From Curtobacterium sp. Leaf261 (GTDB lineage Bacteria > Actinomycetota > Actinomycetes > Actinomycetales > Microbacteriaceae), in assembly GCF_001422205.1 (NCBI RefSeq), contig NZ_LMMJ01000001.1, positions 241,591 to 305,590 of the forward strand: a DNA stretch of 64,000 nucleotides. Direction: 5' to 3'. Positions 39,791 through 47,787 of the stretch are shown piece by piece. Positions within the stretch are counted from its first letter, which is position 1, and each line of letters begins with the position of its first letter. Position numbers and translations under genes: made by a program. A model generated the notes under the pieces. That model saw nothing but the letters and a program-made list of their open reading frames with translations. It did not search any database and was not told where the DNA came from.

Positions 39791-40080
39791 ATGAGGATCA
39801 TCCTGGCTGGAGTGCTGGTCGCGGCAAGCGTCACGACGATGCTCGGTGCGCAGTCGACATCGGCGCATGCCGACCCGGTCGGCGCTGCATGAGCTCGCGA
39901 AGGGTGGCCATCACCGGTCGACGGACCCGTCGACGGCGAATGGGGACCGAACAGCTACCGAGGGGCGACTTGGGCCCTGAACCGCGAGTTCTCGTTCCCG
40001 TCGGGGATCCATATGCGTGCGCCGATAATGCATATTATGTCAGCTCAGGGTTCGAGGACCCCGTGCCATCGGCCTGGAGG
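39791..40080 (+). pseudogene. Decayed secreted-protein gene
   Basis: MRIILAGVLVAASVTTMLGAQSTSAHA is a convincing signal peptide starting at ATG 39791, but the frame stops at TGA 39890-39892. The same frame then continues sensibly (GWPSPVDGPVDGEWGPNSYRGATWALNREFSFP), and another frame continues as VPVGDPYACADNAYYVSSGFEDPVPSAW. One nonsense change and one frameshift would explain this. The region (39500-40050) is clearly more AT-rich than its surroundings, as is the upstream spacer, so it may be horizontally acquired. I do not recognise the family. A genuine 33-residue secreted peptide is the alternative. Confidence 0.45.
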
Positions 40081-40126
40081 GACGGCGTGCGCCCGGCGCT
40101 GCGACTCCCCTCCGTGCCTGGCTGGT

Positions 40127-40381
40127 CTACCGGAGGTCCGGCGGGCCGGGATGCTTCGCGATGATGACGGCCCCGTAGATCCGAGACCAGACGTACGCGA
40201 TGATCGCCACGCCGAGCGCGGCGACCCCGATCCCGCCGAGCACCGCGCTGTTCGCGTGGGTGCTCGTGTCGACCGTCAGCGCCACGAACCCGACCAGGGC
40301 CGCTCCGAACGCGATCATCTGGATGCGGAGTTTGACCCTGACCCGCTTCTGGTGCTTGGCAACCGCGATGATGTCCGACAT
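40127..40381 (-). CDS. Small two-helix membrane protein, hypothetical
   Basis: The 84-residue frame starts MSDIIAVAKHQKRVRVKLRIQM, with a basic N-terminus. Two hydrophobic helices follow (IAFGAALVGFVALTV and AVLGGIGVAALGVAIIAYVW) and it ends RIYGAVIIAKHPGPPDLR. TACGAT on the minus strand (40432-40427) is a likely -10, giving a short leader with GGGGGAG before the ATG. I recognise no family. The even GC-rich codon use supports real coding. Confidence 0.6.
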   Translation of the reverse strand: MSDIIAVAKHQKRVRVKLRIQMIAFGAALVGFVALTVDTSTHANSAVLGGIGVAALGVAIIAYVWSRIYGAVIIAKHPGPPDLR

Positions 40382-40493
40382 CGATCTCCCCCACCCTCGA
40401 CTCGACGCCCCCTGCGCCACAGCTCGATCGTAGCGGCACGCACCGGCATCGGTGCTCCCGGAGGTGCGGGGTGGTCCCGTCGCGCGTCTCGCG

Positions 40494-41993
40494 TCAGTTG
40501 ACCATCAGGCCCGTGAACGTCGCGGGGTCGATCTGCGTGACCGCTCCCCCGGTCGCCGGAACCGCGTAGAGACCAGTCGTGGGCCCGGACGGGATGCTGA
40601 CGAACACATCACCGTCCGCGTCGACGGCGCCGACGTTCCCGGACCGTGTGCTCGACCCGGCGATGCTCAGCCCGGAGATCGACACCGAGCTGGTGCTGCC
40701 GTCCGCGTGTCTCGTGAAGAGCTCCGGGACGGTGAGGTCCGCGACGCAGTGTCCCGAGGCTTCGGACGGGGCGGCACACCACGTGGCCGACTGCAGCAGC
40801 GAGAAGTCGCCTGCGGCGCTGACCGCTCCGGCGTCGATCGCCACCCGAGGTCCGATCGCGATGGACGTCGACGATCCGGCCGGGTACTCCTGCCAGCTCA
40901 CCGCACCGCTCGCGCCGGCGCTGAACTCGTCGAAGTAGATGTTCCCCGCGGCATCTCCGGTCAGGGCGACGGCGCCGTTGCTGTAGGCATGCTCCCGGAC
41001 GATCGCCGCAGAACCGTCAACGGGGTACGTCGTGATCGCGAGGTCGGCGGTGTCCGTGCGGGCAGCGGTCGTCACGGCACCGTCGGGAGCGACGAAGAAC
41101 TGCGTGCCGCTCGCCGCGATCGGCCGGACGGACCCACCCTCGGCCGGGAGTTCGACGACGCTCTCGCCCTGGATGAAGAAGACGTCGCCGGCGGCATCGA
41201 GCTGGAGGCCACCGGTGATCGTGAGTCCGGACGCGACCGTGGTCGTGGTTCCGTCGGAGGCAGCCACACGGTGGATCGTCGTGCCACCGTCGGCGGGGAC
41301 ATAGACGTTGCCGGACCGGTCGACGTCGAAGCCAGCGCCGTCGGCCACGACCGTCGAGAAGCTGCCACCGTCGACTGGCCTCCGCACCACGTCGCCGTCG
41401 GCGGAGAGCGCGAACAGCCACTCGGACGCGGCGGGCGTCGGAGTCGGCGTAGGCGTAGGAGTCGGCGTGGGCGTGGGAGTCGGCGTCACCGGCGGGACCG
41501 ACGTGCTCGCCGGTGTGTACCGCACGGTCGCGGCACGGCTCGATCCCCAGTGTCCGATCGACCGGATGGACACGCGGTACGCGACGCCGGCACGGAGCCG
41601 CCACAGAGCGTCGCTCGTCGCGCTCCCCCGCAGACGGTGCACGGTCGCGTGCCGGCCGTTCGTCGGCGTCGCGGCGAGCAGGTAGCCCCGGACCCCGGCG
41701 TGTCGAGCGGGCGCGTCCCACGACACGGTCGCGCTCGTCGCGCCGGTCTGGGTCACGGTGAGCGATCGCGGCACGGAGGACCCGCTGGCCGGCGACGACA
41801 CCGGGCTCACTTGAGCTGCGGACGCGACGCCGGCCGAGCCGCCGAGTGCGACGGCACCAGAGAGGAGCGCACCGGCGGTGAGCAGCGCGAGTCCGCGACG
41901 GCGGGGAGCGCGACCGGGGGCCGGGATGGACGAACGGGAGGCGCGGGGCACGGGAACTCCAGAGGCTGCGGCCCGTGGGGTGAGGACGGGCAT
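40494..41993 (-). CDS. Secreted protein with fibronectin type III and beta-propeller-like repeats
   Basis: The 499-residue protein has a long basic n-region, then a signal segment (GLALLTAGALLSGAVALGGSAGVASA). A fibronectin type III domain follows (SLTVTQTGATSATVSWDAPARHAGVRGYLLAATP ... YRVSIRSIG). A (TP)n linker near residue 170 joins it to a domain of about 320 residues with repeated strands such as GFDVDRSGNVYVPADGGTTIHRV, GGLQLDAAGDVFFIQG and GAVDADGDVFVSIPSG. These resemble NHL/SMP-30-type propeller blades. No sortase signal is present, so it is probably released. The function is unknown; polymer or surface binding is plausible. Confidence 0.8.
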   Translation of the reverse strand: MPVLTPRAAASGVPVPRASRSSIPAPGRAPRRRGLALLTAGALLSGAVALGGSAGVASAAQVSPVSSPASGSSVPRSLTVTQTGATSATVSWDAPARHAGVRGYLLAATPTNGRHATVHRLRGSATSDALWRLRAGVAYRVSIRSIGHWGSSRAATVRYTPASTSVPPVTPTPTPTPTPTPTPTPTPAASEWLFALSADGDVVRRPVDGGSFSTVVADGAGFDVDRSGNVYVPADGGTTIHRVAASDGTTTTVASGLTITGGLQLDAAGDVFFIQGESVVELPAEGGSVRPIAASGTQFFVAPDGAVTTAARTDTADLAITTYPVDGSAAIVREHAYSNGAVALTGDAAGNIYFDEFSAGASGAVSWQEYPAGSSTSIAIGPRVAIDAGAVSAAGDFSLLQSATWCAAPSEASGHCVADLTVPELFTRHADGSTSSVSISGLSIAGSSTRSGNVGAVDADGDVFVSIPSGPTTGLYAVPATGGAVTQIDPATFTGLMVN

Positions 41994-42130
41994 TCGGGTG
42001 ACGTACCCCCTCCGGGGGGCACATCACAACGCAACCACATCCGGGCATCCCGCGTCCAGTGTCACGCGGAGATCTGCGTGACCACCTCCCGACGTGCGGA
42101 CTCCCGCCGGAACTCGTCCGGGGGCCTCCG

Positions 42131-42271
42131 TCAGACGGCGGGTGCCGACCCGTCGCCGAGCTCCCCAGCGAAGTCCTCGGACACCTCGCCGAGGAGTGCC
42201 TCGCGCACCTCGCGCTCGTCGAGGTGCTGCTGGAGGACGTCGCGCTTCGCGGACCGAGAGGTGTTCGACAT
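42131..42271 (-). CDS. Small hypothetical protein, 46 residues
   Basis: The frame reads MSNTSRSAKRDVLQQHLDER and continues through REALLGEVSEDFAGEL to GSAPAV. It is charged and probably helical, with no membrane segment. GGAG lies 5 nt before the ATG. A short imperfect palindrome near 42064-42081 could end its transcript. I recognise no family, though the composition looks like a real small protein. Confidence 0.5.
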   Translation of the reverse strand: MSNTSRSAKRDVLQQHLDEREVREALLGEVSEDFAGELGDGSAPAV

Positions 42272-42440
42272 GATGACTCCGTACCTGGTTGGAGCGTCGA
42301 GCCGACCGGGCCACGAGTGGTTGGTCCGCTCGCCCGGCTGCTCCCCCAGTGAGGCTGGGTGCCGAGATTCTCCACCGGGACCGCGTATCGCACAAGCCCC
42401 GATCCGCGAAGGCTCCGCCCGACTCAGCAGCCGACGACGA

Positions 42441-43178
42441 TCAGTCCTCGCCGAAGCCCGACCGGACGAGTTCGACGAGGGCATCGACTGCGTCCTGGGC
42501 ATCGGCACCCGTCGCCGTGATCGAGAGCACGGCACCCTGTGGCAGGGCGAGCGCCATGATCGCGAGGAGGCTCTTGGCGTCGACGTCGTTGACCCGGACC
42601 GTCGCCCGGAACCGAGCCGCGGTCCGGACGAAGTCCGCCGCGGGGCGGGCGTGCAGCCCGCTCTCGTTGACGAGTGCGACCGAGGCGGTCACGGCACCGG
42701 CATCCGGGACGCTGTCGGGCCGCACCGCGTCGTCGTCGATCGGTGCCTGCGGGACGTCAGCCGCGCCTCCCGTCCGCTCGTGCGGATCGATGTCCGCACC
42801 ACCGGCAGCCGTCGCGGCCGCGGCGACCACGTCCTCGATGCCTCCTCCGGTCTGCGCGGCGACCGCCCCGGCGACCGTCCCCTCCACCAGCGGCGCGTGC
42901 GAGACGACGACACGGGCCCGTTCGGCATCGTCGAGGAAGTCGAGTGCCGTGTCGGCCGTCAGGTACGCCGAACCGAGGTCGCAGAGCACGATGACGCCGT
43001 CCGTGTCGGACAGTGCCGTGATCCCCTCGGTGATCGCCTCGAACGAGGTCCCGATGCTGCCGTCGTCGGTTCCCCCGGCAGCGACGAACCGGACGTCCGG
43101 GGCCATCTGACGGGCGAGCTCGACGACGCCCTCGGCGATCTTCGCGCTGTGTGAGACGACGAGGATCCCGACGCTCAC
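42441..43178 (-). CDS. dhaM: PTS-dependent dihydroxyacetone kinase phosphoryl donor DhaM, fused EIIA-HPr
   Basis: DhaM passes phosphate from the sugar phosphotransferase system to DhaL-bound ADP. The 245-residue protein has an N-terminal mannose-EIIA-like domain (GILVVSHSAKIAEG with phospho-His10, VIVLCDLGSAYLTADTALDFL). An acidic linker follows at about 130-165, then a full HPr domain (VNESGLHARPAADFVRTAARF, with the GLHARPA phospho-His, and KSLLAIMALALPQG). There is no EI domain, so phosphate must come from a separate EI. The linker holds a translated arm of the dispersed repeat. It overlaps dhaL by 4 nt and is last in the dhaKLM operon. Confidence 0.93.
   Translation of the reverse strand: MSVGILVVSHSAKIAEGVVELARQMAPDVRFVAAGGTDDGSIGTSFEAITEGITALSDTDGVIVLCDLGSAYLTADTALDFLDDAERARVVVSHAPLVEGTVAGAVAAQTGGGIEDVVAAAATAAGGADIDPHERTGGAADVPQAPIDDDAVRPDSVPDAGAVTASVALVNESGLHARPAADFVRTAARFRATVRVNDVDAKSLLAIMALALPQGAVLSITATGADAQDAVDALVELVRSGFGED
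42763..42776. repeat. Dispersed repeat arm in the dhaM linker
   Basis: GCGCCTCCCGTCCG matches the family core. It encodes residues between the EIIA and HPr domains. Confidence 0.5.
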
Positions 43179-43819
43179 GCGGTGCCCGAGGTGGTTCCCG
43201 CGGCGTCGACCGCTGCCCGGAGGATGAGCGCGACGGACTGGGCGCCCGGATCGCGGTGGCCGACGGCGCGCTCACCGAGGTAGCTCGCGCGACCCTTCCT
43301 GGCGACGAGTGGTTCGGTGGCCTCGGCACCGGCGGCGGCGGCGTCCGCGGCGAGTTCCAGGACCTGCTCCGGCGTGGCGTCACTCGCGGCGGCGGCTGCG
43401 TCGACGGCCGCGGTCCACGCGTCGACCATCGTCTTGTCACCGGGTTCGGCCTTGCCCCGGGACACCACGCCGTCGCGCGCTGCGACGAGGATCGCCGCCA
43501 CACCCGCGGCGTCGAGGGAGTCCTGGTCGCCGACGGCCTGCGCCGCCCTCAGGTACGCGGTGCCGAACAGCGGTCCGGACGCACCGCCGACGGTCGAGAT
43601 CAGCTTCGTGGCGACGAGCTTGAACACCGCTCCCGGACTGTCGAACGACCCCTGGTCGTCGACCGCTGCGAGGACCGCCTGGAACCCGCGGTCCATGTTC
43701 TCGCCGTGGTCGCCGTCGCCGATCTCGCGGTCGAGCGCGACGAGCTCCGCCCGGTGCTCGCGGATGGTCGCCGCGGTCCGGCGGACCCATTCGACCGCCC
43801 AGTCGGTGTCGAGTGCCAT
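43175..43819 (-). CDS. dhaL: Dihydroxyacetone kinase ADP-binding subunit DhaL
   Basis: DhaL holds ADP permanently as a phosphate carrier between DhaM and DhaK-bound dihydroxyacetone. The 214-residue all-helical protein shows the metal-ADP motif LDREIGDGDHGENMDRGFQA near residue 28. STVGGASGPLFGTAYLRAAQ and RDGVVSRGKAEPGDKTMVDAWTAAVDA, which clamp the nucleotide, follow. It lies 46 bp after dhaK and overlaps dhaM by 4 nt, in the order dhaK-dhaL-dhaM. Confidence 0.95.
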   Translation of the reverse strand: MALDTDWAVEWVRRTAATIREHRAELVALDREIGDGDHGENMDRGFQAVLAAVDDQGSFDSPGAVFKLVATKLISTVGGASGPLFGTAYLRAAQAVGDQDSLDAAGVAAILVAARDGVVSRGKAEPGDKTMVDAWTAAVDAAAAASDATPEQVLELAADAAAAGAEATEPLVARKGRASYLGERAVGHRDPGAQSVALILRAAVDAAGTTSGTA

Positions 43820-43865
43820 GTCGTTCCTCTCTCGTGCACCGGAGTGCGCAGACGTGTCCGCGAGG

Positions 43866-44867
43866 TCAGCGTCCCCAGCGGAGCGCCGGTGTCTCCACCG
43901 GCGCGTCCCAGAGGGTGGTGAGGTCGTCGTCGAGCACCGTGACGGTGAGCGAGAACCCCTGCATCTCCAGCGATGTGACGTAGTTGCCGACCAAACTACG
44001 CGAGAGCTCCAACCCGCGGTCCGCCAGGATCTCGGCGGCGCGCCGGAACACGATGTAGAGCTCGGACAGCGGCGTGCCGCCCATCCCGTTCACGAGCAGC
44101 AGGACCCGCGACCCGGCCGGTGCGTCGAGGTCGGCGAGGATCGGCTCGATGACCCGGTCGACGAGTTCGTCCGCGGGCGCCATCGCGATCTTCTCGCGGC
44201 CGGGCTCACCGTGGATGCCGACACCGAGTTCGACCTCGTCGTCGGCCAGCGAGAAGCTCGGCTCCCCCGCGTGCGGGACGGTGCACGGTGCGAGCGCCAG
44301 TCCCATCGACCTCGTGACGTCGACAGCGTGTCGTGCCACCGCGGCGACGGCGGACAGGTCGTCGCCGCGTTCGGCTGCGGCTCCGGCGCACTTCTCGACC
44401 ACGAGCGTGCCTGCCACGCCGCGGCGACCGGCCGTGTAGAGCGAGTCCTGCACCGCGACGTCGTCGTCGACGAGCACCGACTCGACCCGGATGTCGTCCA
44501 TGCCGGCGAGTTCGGCGGCGGTCTCGAAGTTCAGGACGTCGCCCGTGTAGTTCTTCACGATGTAGAGGACTCCCGCTCCCCCGTCGACGGCCTTCGTGGT
44601 GTCGACGATCGGGTCGGGGGTCGGCGACGTGAACATCGGACCCGGGACGGCGGCGTCGAGCATCCCGTGACCGATGAACCCCGCGTGCAGCGGTTCGTGC
44701 CCGCTCCCCCCGCCACTGACGATCGCCACCTTCCCGGCGACCGGGGCGTCGATGCGCCGGAGGTGGATCGGGACCTCCTGCAGGACGACCTGTCGCGCAT
44801 GAGCGATCGCGAACCCGCGAACCGTTTCGTCGACCACCTGACGCGGGTCGTTGATGAGCTTCTTCAT
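43866..44867 (-). CDS. dhaK: Dihydroxyacetone kinase substrate-binding subunit DhaK
   Basis: DhaK binds dihydroxyacetone as a hemiaminal on a histidine and receives phosphate from DhaL, giving DHAP. The 333-residue protein starts [19 protein letters not shown]. It has the [23 protein letters not shown] motif, [18 protein letters not shown], and [20 protein letters not shown] followed by [11 protein letters not shown], where the substrate histidine lies. [18 protein letters not shown] closes the domain. ATG 44867 has GGAGG about 7 nt upstream; the frame is open upstream without homology. TAGGTT (44946-44941) is a probable -10. It is divergent from glpF with operator-like repeats between. Confidence 0.95.
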   Translation of the reverse strand: MKKLINDPRQVVDETVRGFAIAHARQVVLQEVPIHLRRIDAPVAGKVAIVSGGGSGHEPLHAGFIGHGMLDAAVPGPMFTSPTPDPIVDTTKAVDGGAGVLYIVKNYTGDVLNFETAAELAGMDDIRVESVLVDDDVAVQDSLYTAGRRGVAGTLVVEKCAGAAAERGDDLSAVAAVARHAVDVTRSMGLALAPCTVPHAGEPSFSLADDEVELGVGIHGEPGREKIAMAPADELVDRVIEPILADLDAPAGSRVLLLVNGMGGTPLSELYIVFRRAAEILADRGLELSRSLVGNYVTSLEMQGFSLTVTVLDDDLTTLWDAPVETPALRWGR

Positions 44868-44940
44868 GCGGGACCTCCAGCGGGACCTCGACGATCGACG
44901 GCGGGCGGAGGGTTCCGTCGGCACCGCCAGAACTGCGCTC

Positions 44941-44946
44941 AACCTA
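44941..44946 (-). promoter_or_regulatory. -10 box of dhaKLM
   Basis: TAGGTT on the minus strand fits TANNNT. It gives a leader of about 65 nt. Confidence 0.5.
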
Positions 44947-45003
44947 CCATCGCGGTCCGCGCAGCGAGCCGGTCGGACCGGTCCGGTGCCGACGGATGGG
45001 ACC

Positions 45004-45022
45004 GTTCGTGCACGAACGTGCA
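45004..45022. promoter_or_regulatory. Operator-like palindrome 1 in the dhaK-glpF spacer
   Basis: GTTCGTGCACGAAC (45004-45017) is a perfect palindrome, overlapped by TGCACG-AA-CGTGCA (45009-45022). It lies upstream of the dhaK promoter. Confidence 0.6.
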
Positions 45023-45075
45023 GCCGCGCAGCGCAGTCGTTCCGAACGGGGTCGGGGCAAGCCGAGCATCGACTG

Positions 45076-45089
45076 TGCACGTTTGTGCA
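45076..45089. promoter_or_regulatory. Operator-like palindrome 2 in the dhaK-glpF spacer
   Basis: TGCACG-TT-TGTGCA repeats the 45009-45022 site in inverted orientation with one arm mismatch. It is 67 bp away centre to centre and about 50 bp upstream of the glpF -10. Confidence 0.6.
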
Positions 45090-45140
45090 AATGTCCGCTC
45101 GTCGCCGCGCCAGCCATCGTGTCCGGCGAATTCCCAGCAC

Positions 45141-45146
45141 TATGCT
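45141..45146 (+). promoter_or_regulatory. -10 box of glpFK
   Basis: TATGCT fits TANNNT and starts transcription near 45153, with a leader of about 65 nt that contains AGGAGG. Confidence 0.55.
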
Positions 45147-45217
45147 CGGGCCATTCACTCAACGGGGAGTGGCGGGAACTCGACCGCTCTCCTCCTCACA
45201 GCAACAGGAGGTCATCG

Positions 45218-45940
45218 ATGGACGACATCGGGATCAGGTTCGTGTCCGAGCTCGTCGGGACGGCGATGCTCATCATCCTCGGTGGTGGTGTCGTGGCGAA
45301 CGTCGCCCTCACCAAGACCAAGGGCTTCGGCGCCGGCACCCTCATGGTGACGTTCGGTTGGGCGATGGGTGTGTTCGTCGGTGTGCTCGTGTCCTACAAG
45401 TCCGGGGCGCACCTCAACCCCGCCGTGAGCCTCGCGCAGTTCATGCTCGGCAACATCACGTTCGTGGCGATGCTCGTCTACTGGCTCGCCCAGATGATCG
45501 GCGCAATCATCGGTGCCGCCATCGTGTGGCTCGCCTACAAGCAGCACTTCGACGACGAGCCGGACCCCGCTGCCAAGCTCGGCGTCTTCTCGACCGGCCC
45601 GGCGATCCGCTCCTACGGCTGGAACCTCGTCACCGAGATCATCGGCACCTTCGTCCTCGTCTTCGCGATCATCGCCCTGACCAACGGCAAGGCCCCCGCC
45701 GAGCTCGGACCGCTCCCCGTCGCGTTCATCGTGCTCGCGATCGGTGTCAGCCTCGGCGGCCCGACCGGCTACGCGATCAACCCGGCCCGTGACCTCGGCC
45801 CCCGTATCGCGCACGCCATCCTCCCGATCAAGGGCAAGGGCTCGAACGACTGGTCCTACGCATGGGTCCCGGTCGTCGGCCCGCTCATCGGTGGCGCGAT
45901 CGCGGCCCTGCTGTCCGGTCCGCTGCTCCCCCTCGTCTGA
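45218..45940 (+). CDS. glpF: Glycerol facilitator (aquaglyceroporin)
   Basis: GlpF lets glycerol diffuse into the cell. The 240-residue protein has six transmembrane helices and both pore half-helices: the first NPA in GAHLNPAVSLAQF near residue 65, the second in GYAINPARDLGPR near 185. The Asp after NPAR is the mark of glycerol-conducting rather than water-only channels. ATG 45218 has AGGAGG 6 nt upstream. glpK follows after 65 bp, and phosphorylation by GlpK traps the glycerol. Confidence 0.95.
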   Translation: MDDIGIRFVSELVGTAMLIILGGGVVANVALTKTKGFGAGTLMVTFGWAMGVFVGVLVSYKSGAHLNPAVSLAQFMLGNITFVAMLVYWLAQMIGAIIGAAIVWLAYKQHFDDEPDPAAKLGVFSTGPAIRSYGWNLVTEIIGTFVLVFAIIALTNGKAPAELGPLPVAFIVLAIGVSLGGPTGYAINPARDLGPRIAHAILPIKGKGSNDWSYAWVPVVGPLIGGAIAALLSGPLLPLV

Positions 45941-46005
45941 CACCCATCCCACCGACCCGGGCGGCCTGATCGCCCGTGGTCAACGAACACCCCTAAGGAG
46001 CACCA

Positions 46006-47517
46006 ATGGCCGACTACATCGTCGCCATCGACCAGGGCACGACCTCCACCCGCGCCATCGTCTTCGACCACTCCGGTTCGATCGTCTCGACCGGACAGAA
46101 GGAGCACGAGCAGATCTTCCCGCGTGCCGGCTGGGTCGAGCACGACCCCGCCGAGATCTGGGACAACACCCGCGAGGTCATCGGGCAGGCGCTGTCCCGT
46201 GCCGACATCACCCGCCACGACGTCGCGGCGGTCGGCATCACGAACCAGCGCGAGACCGCGGTGGTCTGGGACCGGACGACCGGCAAGGCGGTCTACAACG
46301 CGATCGTCTGGCAGGACACCCGCACGCAGAGCATCGTCGACAAGCTCGCCGACGGCGACACCGACCGCTACAAGTCGATCGTCGGCCTCCCGCTCGCGAC
46401 CTACTTCGCCGGCACGAAGATCATGTGGATCCTCGAGAACGTCGAGGGTGCCCGCGAGAAGGCCGAGGCGGGCGACCTGCTGTTCGGCACGACCGACACG
46501 TGGGTCCTCTGGAACCTCACCGGCGGTGTCGACGGCGGCGTCCACAAGACCGACGTGACGAACGCGTCCCGCACGCTCTTCATGGACCTCGAGACGCTCC
46601 AGTGGCGCGAGGACATCCTCGCCGACTTCGGCGTCCCGAAGTCGATGCTGCCGGAGATCGTCTCCTCCTCCGAGATCTACGGGCACGTCGAGTCCTCGAA
46701 CCTGCTCCGCGAGGTCCCGATCGCGGGCATCCTCGGCGACCAGCAGGCCGCGACCTTCGGCCAGGCGGCGTTCGACACCGGCGAGTCGAAGAACACCTAC
46801 GGCACCGGCAACTTCCTGATCTTCAACACCGGCGAGGAGATCGTCCGCTCCGAGAACGGTCTGTTGACCACGGTCGGGTACAAGCTCGGCGACCAGCCGA
46901 CGCACTACGCGCTCGAGGGCTCCATCGCGGTCACGGGGTCGCTCATCCAGTGGCTCCGCGACAACCTCGGGCTCATCGGCAGCGCCCCGGAGGTCGAGAC
47001 GCTCGCGAAGACCGTCGAGGACAACGGCGGCGTGTACTTCGTCCCGGCGTTCTCCGGGCTCTTCGCGCCGTACTGGCGTCCGGATGCCCGTGGCGCGATC
47101 GTCGGCCTCACGCGGTACGTCAACAAGGGGCACATCGCGCGTGCGGCCCTCGAGGCGACCGCGCTGCAGACCCGCGAGGTCCTCGACGCCGTGAACGCCG
47201 ACTCCGGGGTCGACCTCACGGAGCTCAAGGTGGACGGCGGCATGACCGCCAACAGCGAGCTCATGCAGTTCCAGGCGGACATCCTGAACGTCCCGGTCGT
47301 CCGACCCGTCGTCGCGGAGACCACGGCACTCGGTGCCGCGTACGCCGCCGGGCTCGCCGTCGGGTTCTGGGCGAACCTCGACGAGCTCCGCGCGAACTGG
47401 CAGGAGGACAAGCGCTGGGAGCCGTCGATGGACGCCGCCGAGCGCGACCGCACCATGCGTCTCTGGAAGAAGGCCGTCACGAAGACCTTCGACTGGGTCG
47501 ACGAAGACGTCAACTGA
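46006..47517 (+). CDS. glpK: Glycerol kinase
   Basis: GlpK makes glycerol 3-phosphate from glycerol and ATP. The 503-residue FGGY-family protein begins [21 protein letters not shown] (phosphate 1 motif). It has [31 protein letters not shown] and the ATP-site [15 protein letters not shown]. Later motifs are [19 protein letters not shown] and [22 protein letters not shown] leader AAGGAG lies 5 nt before ATG 46006. No glpD is present in the window, so the next step is encoded elsewhere. A strong terminator follows 11 bp after the stop. Confidence 0.97.
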   Translation: MADYIVAIDQGTTSTRAIVFDHSGSIVSTGQKEHEQIFPRAGWVEHDPAEIWDNTREVIGQALSRADITRHDVAAVGITNQRETAVVWDRTTGKAVYNAIVWQDTRTQSIVDKLADGDTDRYKSIVGLPLATYFAGTKIMWILENVEGAREKAEAGDLLFGTTDTWVLWNLTGGVDGGVHKTDVTNASRTLFMDLETLQWREDILADFGVPKSMLPEIVSSSEIYGHVESSNLLREVPIAGILGDQQAATFGQAAFDTGESKNTYGTGNFLIFNTGEEIVRSENGLLTTVGYKLGDQPTHYALEGSIAVTGSLIQWLRDNLGLIGSAPEVETLAKTVEDNGGVYFVPAFSGLFAPYWRPDARGAIVGLTRYVNKGHIARAALEATALQTREVLDAVNADSGVDLTELKVDGGMTANSELMQFQADILNVPVVRPVVAETTALGAAYAAGLAVGFWANLDELRANWQEDKRWEPSMDAAERDRTMRLWKKAVTKTFDWVDEDVN

Positions 47518-47527
47518 CGCTCTGAGC

Positions 47528-47569
47528 ACGCAGAAGGGCCCCGACCGGACGGTCGGGGCCCTTCTGCGT
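47528..47569. terminator. Strong intrinsic terminator after glpK
   Basis: A 20-bp perfect stem (47528-47547 with 47550-47569) around GA. Confidence 0.85.
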
Positions 47570-47586
47570 CGGAGCGAGCCTGCGGC

Positions 47587-47642
47587 GGCCGGGAGGCACG
47601 TCACGCGACGGTCGCGGAGGTCGCGATCCGTGCCTCCCGGCC
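47587..47642. repeat. Dispersed palindromic repeat between glpK and trpD
   Basis: GGCCGGGAGGCACG (47587-47600) and its exact complement (47629-47642) flank a 28-nt centre. Confidence 0.8.
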
Positions 47643-47680
47643 TGGTGCGCGGCCGGTTGGTGCGCGCGCTCGGTTGGCAC

Positions 47681-47731
47681 GTTCGGCTCGTGCCCGCGTT
47701 CGGCTCGTGTCCGCGTTCGGCTCGTGAGCGC
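47681..47731. repeat. 17-bp tandem repeat, 3 copies
   Basis: GTTCGGCTCGTGCCCGC at 47681 is repeated with one or two changes at 47698 and 47715. It lies between the convergent glpK and trpD genes, next to a dispersed repeat. Confidence 0.85.
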
Positions 47732-47787
47732 TTCCGGGGCGACACGTGTCGCGCAGCGCGACACGCCCGCGCTCTGTGAGAGGCGGT

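Noticed and set aside
40452-43154. A 900-codon plus-strand frame opposite the beta-propeller and dhaM genes
   Set aside because: Shadow frame; the minus strand has signal peptide, fibronectin and PTS domains.
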